A stretch of 64,000 nucleotides of DNA from an uncultured Bacteroidales bacterium. GTDB lineage: Bacteria > Bacteroidota > Bacteroidia > Bacteroidales > UBA932. The position numbers and the translations under genes were made by a program. Shown one piece after another: positions 58,709-64,000 of the stretch (position 1 is its first letter; every line of letters begins with the position of its first letter). A model generated the notes under the pieces. That model did no database searches. It was not told the DNA's origin and saw only the letters and a list, made by a program, of their open reading frames with translations. The stretch is taken from contig ONRD01000018.1 of NCBI GenBank assembly GCA_900320185.1, positions 17,978 through 81,977 on the forward strand, given 5' to 3'.

Positions 58709-61372
58709 TTACTTATTCTCTACTATTTCAGATAAACTCTTCTGCGCTTGTTCTTCATTTCCGAGTTCTTTCCATTTCTCGGCTGAGCGACGGAAGTAGT
58801 CATTTGCCGCATCTATATTACCAAGCGCCAAATATGACTGGCCAACACGATTGAATAAAGTAGCTATCCAGTCTTCATCGCTAATCCTTGTGGCAATCTC
58901 GAGGGCTTTAAGCCTGGACTCCAATGCTTTCTCTTTATCACCCACTTTTCCGTATTCGTAACCAACCGTATCATAACAAGATGTGGCCATGATGGTGTCT
59001 TCGCCATAAATTAGTAACTCAATTGTTAATCCGATCTTTGCTAATTCTAGAGCCATCTTATGATTCCCTTGTTTCAGATACCTCATCCTTAAGTGATGAA
59101 CACCTCTAAAAGTATATTCAAGTCCTCTTCTGGCGGCCTCATTTATTTTCCAATTCTCCCTTCCGATTCCAAAGCTTGATTCCTCTTCATCTGAATTGGA
59201 ATAAATGTAGGCCGACTTAAACAAATAATACGCCTTGTCATAATAAAAAAGAGCATTACTATTGTCTCTCGACTCCAAATACATACGCCCTGTACGGTAG
59301 TAACTATCTGCGAGTCTTACACTACTAAAGCCAAAGTCTGAAACAAACGAAATCAATACTTTAATAAAGCCAAATTTCTTAATTGTAGAAAGATAATCCT
59401 CCAAATGGTACTTGTCGGAGGAATCGGATAAAAGCAGGTTCCACCACCAAATCAAATCTTCTTTATAATTTCCATAAAAGAACCTGAATGTATCTTCCCT
59501 CATAAGTAGAGAATATAGAGAATTATATATTCCGAGTTCACTATACTGGTGCCCCAACTCCAACCAAGAGTATGCGGTGTCAGTCTCTTGTGAACGACAG
59601 TACTCAACAATTTCCCCACGAATCATCTGCACAAAGTTATTATTCGAAGACAAATAGCGTTGCTGAACTGCTTCCGAAAAGAAACGATGAGAAAAGCTCA
59701 CGAGTCCCATCTTTATATTTAAATGGGATATGAGACCACAATAAAGTTGCGACCATTGTAGAGGCTTCAATTGGGCAATCCAAGTGATGGCGCCTTCCGG
59801 CACTCCACTACGAGACAACAAGATGAGGCTCAAGACATGGCTCACCATTTCTTCCCCAAAATCATCCTCAAAACGCTCAAGAACCCGCTGGTAAAAGTCC
59901 GGAATGCTCTTGGGTGCGAGGTAATAATGGATTCTCTCCTCCAAATTATCATAAGAACCGGAAGAAGCCAACTCATCCAATAGTGTCTTTAAGACAAGCG
60001 TGTTCGAACATTGCTCATTGTTTATGATAGCTGTCACTTGCTCATCTGTCAAGTGCTTACCATAATTATTGATAAGATAGTCACCAACAAGCGTGCGCCT
60101 CTGCTCAAAACCTAGTGGATGAAGTTCAAACACATTATACTCATGTTGTTTGAAGACTTCCATGGTGGGGTCCTCATCGAGTGTTGTAATGATCAACTTT
60201 ATATTCTTGGGCGGGTTGCCGAGCCAAAGCATATCTTTAGCGTCCTTATCATAGTGATTGCGCTTCTCGATCCAAGATTTGGATGGAAGAACTATGCCTT
60301 GACGATTATCAACGAGCTGGTTCACGGCATCAAGGACAATCAAGCATCCTTCCTTGTCCACGGATATCTGGTTGTAAATCAATTCCAGTGTATCGGTGTC
60401 CTCCTTGCTCCACTTCTCCTTGTCCCGTTCATCAAATGGCGGCTCCAACTTGAACTGATCTTTCAGATCGGCACATAGTGTCTTAACCACGTGGTGGTGG
60501 CTCCCGAGGCTGCCGCCATTCCCGATAAAATGATAGATAATTTTGCGATTAGTTTGCTTTTTATCAAGCAACCTTTTTACCCAGTTGGCCACTAGGGCGG
60601 ACTTGCCGAGACCGCTTTCGCCAGTAACAATCAGATATTGCTGATTCTCATCCGACAAGAAGTTGTCTAACTTTTCAAAGTTTTCTTTTACCGGAACATA
60701 GCTCTGACACAACTGATTAAGGAACGACCGCTGCGAAATCCGCTCTTTCTCCAAGAATGACAAAGAATGCTTTTCCGGGAATAGTTCATCCAACAATCGC
60801 ACAAAAGCATCTTCCACCTGTTTGGCCAGATCCTCCGGACTAGTGAAGTCAAACACTGGGTAACGTCCGTTTGAACGGACAGCACGCTTCAGTTCGGCCA
60901 GTTTTTCGGGATTATTGTCTCGCTCCTCCTTATTGTCATTGATATAGAAGAAAGCGTGCAGGTCTTCCTTATGCTCAAGAACCCCGAACTGCATCTCCAT
61001 ATCAGTCACGCTCAGTTTACGCTCAACGTAGGACCGCACCTGATCGAAACGATCAAATGTACTCTCTTCGATATCTCCACGTGAAGGGACCCAGCCATAT
61101 CTGTTCCCGATGATGCCAATGAAGAATGGTATCGAGTTTTGTATCTCCCGCAAACAGATATCGACAACTTTCCCGGACTCGCTCTCCTCCTTAGTGATGC
61201 CCCAGCGGAGATCCACTTCCGTCAAAGTAACATCTCTATTTGCCGCCATAACCCGAAGCCTCGGGAACGTCTTCTTCATCAGTTCCGTCCGCTCGTCATT
61301 CATATCCGAGAATGTAGAGGAAATGAAGACGCGGATGGTGCGGTTTTCTATTAGGCTGATGGGCATAAACAC
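58709..61372 (-). CDS. DUF4062-NACHT-TPR STAND NTPase
   Basis: An 887-residue signalling ATPase. Residues 12-95 form a DUF4062 domain (RVFISSTFSDMNDERTELMK and LTEVDLRWGITKEESESGKV), a TIR-related fold. The NACHT-like P-loop is IVTGESGLGKSALVANW (Gly251 to Ser258), with Walker B CLIVLDAVNQLVDN near 345 and IKLIITTLDEDP. The helical middle (LSLILLSRSGVPEGAITWIA) is as in TEP1-like proteins. C-terminal TPRs run from about 690 (YYRTGRMYLESRDNSNALFY, YGKVGDKEKALESRLKALEI, LGNIDAANDYFRRSAEKWKE). STAND proteins oligomerise on ligand binding and trigger an effector. First gene of the five-gene operon; ATG 61366 is an alternative start. Confidence 0.93.
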   Translation of the reverse strand: MFMPISLIENRTIRVFISSTFSDMNDERTELMKKTFPRLRVMAANRDVTLTEVDLRWGITKEESESGKVVDICLREIQNSIPFFIGIIGNRYGWVPSRGDIEESTFDRFDQVRSYVERKLSVTDMEMQFGVLEHKEDLHAFFYINDNKEERDNNPEKLAELKRAVRSNGRYPVFDFTSPEDLAKQVEDAFVRLLDELFPEKHSLSFLEKERISQRSFLNQLCQSYVPVKENFEKLDNFLSDENQQYLIVTGESGLGKSALVANWVKRLLDKKQTNRKIIYHFIGNGGSLGSHHHVVKTLCADLKDQFKLEPPFDERDKEKWSKEDTDTLELIYNQISVDKEGCLIVLDAVNQLVDNRQGIVLPSKSWIEKRNHYDKDAKDMLWLGNPPKNIKLIITTLDEDPTMEVFKQHEYNVFELHPLGFEQRRTLVGDYLINNYGKHLTDEQVTAIINNEQCSNTLVLKTLLDELASSGSYDNLEERIHYYLAPKSIPDFYQRVLERFEDDFGEEMVSHVLSLILLSRSGVPEGAITWIAQLKPLQWSQLYCGLISHLNIKMGLVSFSHRFFSEAVQQRYLSSNNNFVQMIRGEIVEYCRSQETDTAYSWLELGHQYSELGIYNSLYSLLMREDTFRFFYGNYKEDLIWWWNLLLSDSSDKYHLEDYLSTIKKFGFIKVLISFVSDFGFSSVRLADSYYRTGRMYLESRDNSNALFYYDKAYYLFKSAYIYSNSDEEESSFGIGRENWKINEAARRGLEYTFRGVHHLRMRYLKQGNHKMALELAKIGLTIELLIYGEDTIMATSCYDTVGYEYGKVGDKEKALESRLKALEIATRISDEDWIATLFNRVGQSYLALGNIDAANDYFRRSAEKWKELGNEEQAQKSLSEIVENK

Positions 61373-61742
61373 TCTAACATACTAGTTTATAGATGGCATT
61401 CACTATTTGCGACACAACAAAGACCATGGTTAGCTGAGAAAACCCGAGTATTACTATTAAGGCAATAATAAGGTCGCATTTCGTGGAAACCCAGTTGAGA
61501 CAAGTAATCAGTATTTCTGTAGCCTTCCCTATACTAACCACGACGAGAATCAACTCACATTCTGCTCTCAGGTATTAGTTTTAAAAAAGATAATAGTCCT
61601 TCAACACCCAACAATGGCTAGGCGTTGGAAAAAAGAGAACGTGGGTTCTTATGTTTTCTGAAATATGTTCAGTCCTCCACTTTAGGATGAAGAAAATCCT
61701 CCGCCCAAGAAAGGATCGAATAGATTAAACTATTATGAAATC
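61373..61742. other. 370-bp A+T-rich gap
   Basis: No convincing gene. It holds the terminator at 61629-61649 and, to its left, presumably the promoter of the STAND operon, for which I see no exact TAnnTTTG box. A short minus-strand frame around 61681-61745 (ILSWAEDFLHPKVED) looks protein-like but has no start and overlaps the precursor end. Confidence 0.4.
61629..61649 (-). terminator. Intrinsic terminator after the RiPP precursor
   Basis: On the minus strand AGAAC-CCAC-GTTCT is followed by CTTTTTT. It lies 94 bases beyond the stop of the precursor ORF at 61743 and would end the RiPP transcript. Confidence 0.55.
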
Positions 61743-61856
61743 CTAGGCCCCGCAATTACAACCAACCCTAGACCACCCTCGACCAAGTGAAATAGTTCCC
61801 ATAGTGAAACGAGAATCATCTTGAGTAATCTTCAACGGCTTTAGAACGAACTTCAT
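61743..61856 (-). CDS. Putative RiPP precursor peptide, copy 1 (37 residues)
   Basis: A tiny ORF, ATG at 61856. The product begins MKFVLKPLKITQDDSRF, continues MGTISLGRGWSRV and ends GCNCGA. It lies downstream of an ATP-grasp and a radical SAM/SPASM gene on the same strand, and a second related ORF lies 90 bp upstream. Against that copy the core differs by synonymous changes in Phe, Leu, Gly and Arg codons and keeps ITQDDSRF, MG, SLGR, WS and GC-x-CG. This pattern indicates selection on the peptide. The first 17 or so residues would be leader and the Gly/Trp/Arg/Cys-rich rest the core. Modification sites cannot be known from sequence. Confidence 0.6.
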   Translation of the reverse strand: MKFVLKPLKITQDDSRFTMGTISLGRGWSRVGCNCGA

Positions 61857-61894
61857 AACATACAAAATTTTAGTTTATAAATTTATGATAAAAA

Positions 61895-61919
61895 TGCGTT
61901 CCTTCACTCCGGAAACCGC
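61895..61919 (-). terminator. Possible hairpin after precursor copy 2
   Basis: On the minus strand an imperfect GC-rich hairpin (GCGGTTTCC with GGAACGC) is followed by ATTTTTAT, 27 bases after the stop of copy 2. It could attenuate transcription between the two copies. Confidence 0.35.
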
Positions 61920-61945
61920 ATTATGAACATTCCTCATAATACATA

Positions 61946-62032
61946 TTAAACCCCGCAAGAACAACCTCGCGGAGACCACCACCGCCCCAATGAAACAATA
62001 CCCATCATAAAACGAGAATCATCTTGAGTAAT
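61946..62032 (-). pseudogene. RiPP precursor-like ORF, copy 2, start not clear
   Basis: The minus strand reads ITQDDSRFMMG, then VSLGRWWSPRGCSCGV and a stop at 61946, 20 of 28 residues identical to copy 1. In frame, a stop TAA sits directly before the Ile codon, so no leader like MKFVLKPLK is present. The first in-frame ATG (62008) would give only 20 residues. One base fewer in the A-run near 62032-62034 would open the frame to a GTG at 62045. It may be a decayed copy, or translated from a rare start. The conserved core argues that it was functional recently. Confidence 0.45.
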
Positions 62033-62086
62033 TTATCTTACTCACAAAAATAAGGATTATTTATAATAAACACAATAATAACACTA

Positions 62087-62926
62087 TTATCTACTGAACA
62101 ATCGACTCTCGATTAGGCTAGACAATGATTCTATGTCCTCTTGGAAAACTATGCCTGGCGATAAGTTTGCCTCCAAGATATACCAGTTTCCATTATTTGA
62201 AAGAATCCAGTCTGTCCCAATTATGTCGGCATTTGTCCTCAAAGCTAAAGATTCCGTTCCTTTAATAACGTATTGAGGTACAGAAGATGGATCAATTCTA
62301 TTTATTGATATTGGGTTTACGTTAGCTTTCCATATAGATGGGACTCTTTCATAAACTGTGATTAAACCATCAATGTATAATATACGTATATCTTTTCTAT
62401 ATGGTATATAATCTTCTAATGAAATGGACTCCCCTAGTTTAGTTGCAATATCGATAGTATCAATATACTTAACTTCACTGTCAATCAATGCCTTACCATA
62501 TCCTCCATGGAATTCACCAACTTTAAGGACTTTTGACAAGTGCTCAACATTTCCCATATATGGCGCATTTAATCCGAAAAAACAGGTTTTTCTTATTGAA
62601 GGAAGACCTACTTCGGATATCGCATAGTTCATCAAGGCGTTATGACAATATAGTAAACTAGATAGTGCACTATTAATACAAACGACATTTGTTTGTAAAA
62701 CAAGTTCAAGAATACGCTGTTCTGACAATAGATCTTTATCAAATTGACATCTCCATAATACCAAATCTACAATACACCAACCATCTACTGAGAAGTAGTA
62801 TAATACTTTATTATCTGCATACAAATCAATGTTGCGCGGATCTGGGCAAAAATAAAAACGGCAGCCATGAATCTGACCCAATTTCAAATTCTCGCCTATA
62901 GCCAAAACAATCTTATCCTTATTCAT
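62087..62926 (-). CDS. ATP-grasp enzyme, probable RiPP maturase
   Basis: A 279-residue protein, MNKDKIVLAIGENLKLGQIH. The C-terminal half carries ATP-grasp text: VKVGEFHGGYGKALIDSEVK (nucleotide loop), DIRILYIDGLITVYERVPSI, and the metal-site strand DWILSNNGNWYILEANLSPG (Glu and Asn ligands). These are RimK/graspetide-ligase-like features. Such enzymes link acidic side chains to Ser, Thr or Lys in a precursor. It overlaps the upstream radical SAM gene by 8 bases, and a pairing of these two enzyme types is known as the grasp-with-spasm arrangement in Bacteroidetes. I infer the role from that pairing. Frame extends to 62938. Confidence 0.82.
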   Translation of the reverse strand: MNKDKIVLAIGENLKLGQIHGCRFYFCPDPRNIDLYADNKVLYYFSVDGWCIVDLVLWRCQFDKDLLSEQRILELVLQTNVVCINSALSSLLYCHNALMNYAISEVGLPSIRKTCFFGLNAPYMGNVEHLSKVLKVGEFHGGYGKALIDSEVKYIDTIDIATKLGESISLEDYIPYRKDIRILYIDGLITVYERVPSIWKANVNPISINRIDPSSVPQYVIKGTESLALRTNADIIGTDWILSNNGNWYILEANLSPGIVFQEDIESLSSLIESRLFSR

Positions 62927-63902
62927 ACAATCCGTCAATGTAACCTTTAAGCAATAAAATCAGCCCTTCCTTTGTGACCTCACAATTATTATGAAAAGAG
63001 CCATCACATCTTTTATTACGAACATACTCCCTTGCAGGACATCCTCCTCCACATACAGGAAGAAGAGTACAGTTCCGACACACACTGAAATTACCCGGGG
63101 TATAATTCATTTGCTTATAATATGTTGGTGAAGGTATGAAAGTGCCATTATTGTCAATTCTTCCAGATTTACCTTTTGGATATCCAATCATTAAGTCACA
63201 TTTGTAAACATCCAATTTAGAGTCTACAAAGAAAGCGTTCTCTTGATTGAAATAGCAAGGAGACCTTTTACCGAAGGGTCTCATTATTGGGAATCCGTTT
63301 TGTTTAGAGATGGGCGCTATTTTATCAACTACCATTCTAGAATAGCCAGTTTCATGAAAACATGACTTAAAAGAATCATTTCTGCCTTCGAAACTTTCTA
63401 GAAAGGCCAAATAGATAGTTCTCACATAAGGCTGGACTAACTTAAAGACATCATCAACAGTATCAATGTTCTTTTCATCAACATTAATCCGGACTTGAAT
63501 ATGATCCTTCAGCCCTCTCTCATAACACTTTTTTATATTGTTGAGGATACAATCAAACGTCCCACTTCCATCTTTCCGTACACGCCTTGAATTATGTAAG
63601 TCTCGTCCGCCGTCTATTGTAACCTGTACATCCATGTTAAACCGCCTTATCATCTCGATTACGCCCTCATCCACAAGTGTAAAATTGGTGACCATAAAAA
63701 AAGATGGCCTACAATGATATGAATTGGCTATCTCGTCCATTTTTACACAAAAATCAAGTAACTCTTCTTTTGCAATAAGAGGTTCTCCACCAAACAAAGT
63801 AATATTCAATCGTTTTATGGACGACTTCTCCCTCAATCTCTCTATCTCACTTTCAACAAACCTAGAAATAATCATCAATTGATTATGAGTAATAACCTCA
63901 TA
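62919..63902 (-). pseudogene. Radical SAM/SPASM peptide maturase, 5' end missing at an insertion sequence
   Basis: The open frame from 63878 gives 319 residues: IKRLNITLFGGEPLIAKEEL (the GGEP motif), VQVTIDGGRDLHNSRRVRKD and the C-terminal SPASM Cys cluster (DVYKCDLMIG, SVCRNCTLLPVCGGGCPARE). The cluster motif C-x-x-x-C-x-x-C that must come before GGEP is absent. The frame is open a further 8 codons (YEVITHNQ), then meets a stop at 63905, next to an insertion-sequence-like end at 63910. In intact enzymes the third Cys is commonly followed by Tyr-Glu, so exactly the Cys motif seems to be cut off. If so the protein is inactive. Confidence 0.78.
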
Positions 63903-63909
63903 TCATGCG

Positions 63910-64000
63910 TGTCCACTAAAAGTTGTGGACGCTTAGTTAAAAGTTAAACAATCAAACAAAGTTGGTTCCTCGGAACCGTTACGTTCATTGACAATATTGT
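63910..64000 (-). mobile_element. End of an insertion sequence (rest outside window)
   Basis: The tip TGTCCACTAAAAGTTGTGGAC contains GTCCAC and GTGGAC as an inverted pair, like IS3-family ends that start with TG. It sits at the point where the radical SAM frame breaks, and a transposase-like reading frame ends 23 bp inside it. The other end and target duplication lie beyond the window. Confidence 0.55.
63933..64000 (-). CDS. Transposase C terminus (partial)
   Basis: The minus strand frame entering at the right edge reads NIVNERNGSEEPTLFDCLTF and ends at a TAA at 63933-63935. Only about 22 residues are visible, so assignment rests on the adjacent terminal-repeat-like sequence. A second frame (ending LCLIV) is also open over this short stretch, and I cannot exclude it. 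Confidence 0.4.
   Translation of the reverse strand, partial: NIVNERNGSEEPTLFDCLTFN

Larger units (their letters stand above)
61745..62032 (-). repeat. Diverged direct repeat carrying the two precursor ORFs
   Basis: The two copies of about 85 bp (roughly 61745-61829 and 61948-62032) align without gaps over their central part, and 23 bases are identical at 61807-61829 and 62010-62032. Their spacing is about 203 bp. Differences fall mainly at third codon positions of the precursor frame. Confidence 0.75.

Overview
The window looks like a chromosome segment of a gut- or rumen-type member of the Bacteroidales, probably an uncultured one. The evidence is a SusC/SusD pair, a Bacteroidetes-type rhamnose operon, tandem exported glycoside hydrolases, a zapB-like/zapA/6S RNA/rny block, and repeated -7 boxes of the Bacteroidetes form TAnnTTTG. 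Positions 1 to about 42000 are GC-rich core and carbohydrate-use DNA. From about 42000 to the end the sequence is visibly richer in A+T, especially after 61400, and holds accessory genes, truncated genes and the edge of an insertion sequence.

Left part (1-13280). A minus-strand operon reads rhaB, rhaA, rhaT, susC, susD, so L-rhamnose kinase, isomerase and transporter lie directly upstream of an outer-membrane glycan importer. A divergent AraC-family activator shares the promoter region, which contains an 18-bp palindrome. It is followed by a UshA-like nucleotidase lipoprotein, an outer-membrane-like protein and a GSCFA protein.

Middle part (13276-42000). After ffh come four tandem GH71/GH99-like exported enzymes with C-terminal CBM9-like domains. 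Three are near-identical in stretches. The fourth is joined through a Pro-Thr linker to a second putative glycosidase domain, but is split by a one-base frameshift. On the minus strand a compact series runs zapB-like, zapA, 6S RNA, rny, dsbD, MFS transporter, ROK kinase, GmhA-like isomerase, alpha/beta hydrolase. On the plus strand lie a CobW-type GTPase, a GH28-like pectinase, a candidate structured RNA, a TupA-like ATP-grasp protein and an MscS channel. An exported GDPD-phosphomannomutase-like fusion, a lipoprotein and an AlkD-like glycosylase close this part.

Accessory part (42000-64000). There are gene remnants (BRO-N, AlbA_2 and ADP-ribosylglycohydrolase fragments), an overlapping set of four unknown genes, a WYL regulator with an HEXXH protein, and a Fic enzyme. 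Then comes a convergent pair of operons: three genes of unknown role on the plus strand, and a tight five-gene minus-strand operon encoding a DUF4062-NACHT-TPR STAND NTPase, two cytoplasmic leucine-rich-repeat proteins, a MoxR-type AAA+ ATPase and a vWA protein. I read this as a probable NLR-like conflict or defence system with sensor and repeat modules on separate polypeptides. The right end carries a RiPP locus: a radical SAM/SPASM enzyme whose 5' end is lost at an insertion-sequence edge, an ATP-grasp enzyme, and two related tiny precursor-like ORFs not long enough for ordinary gene calling.
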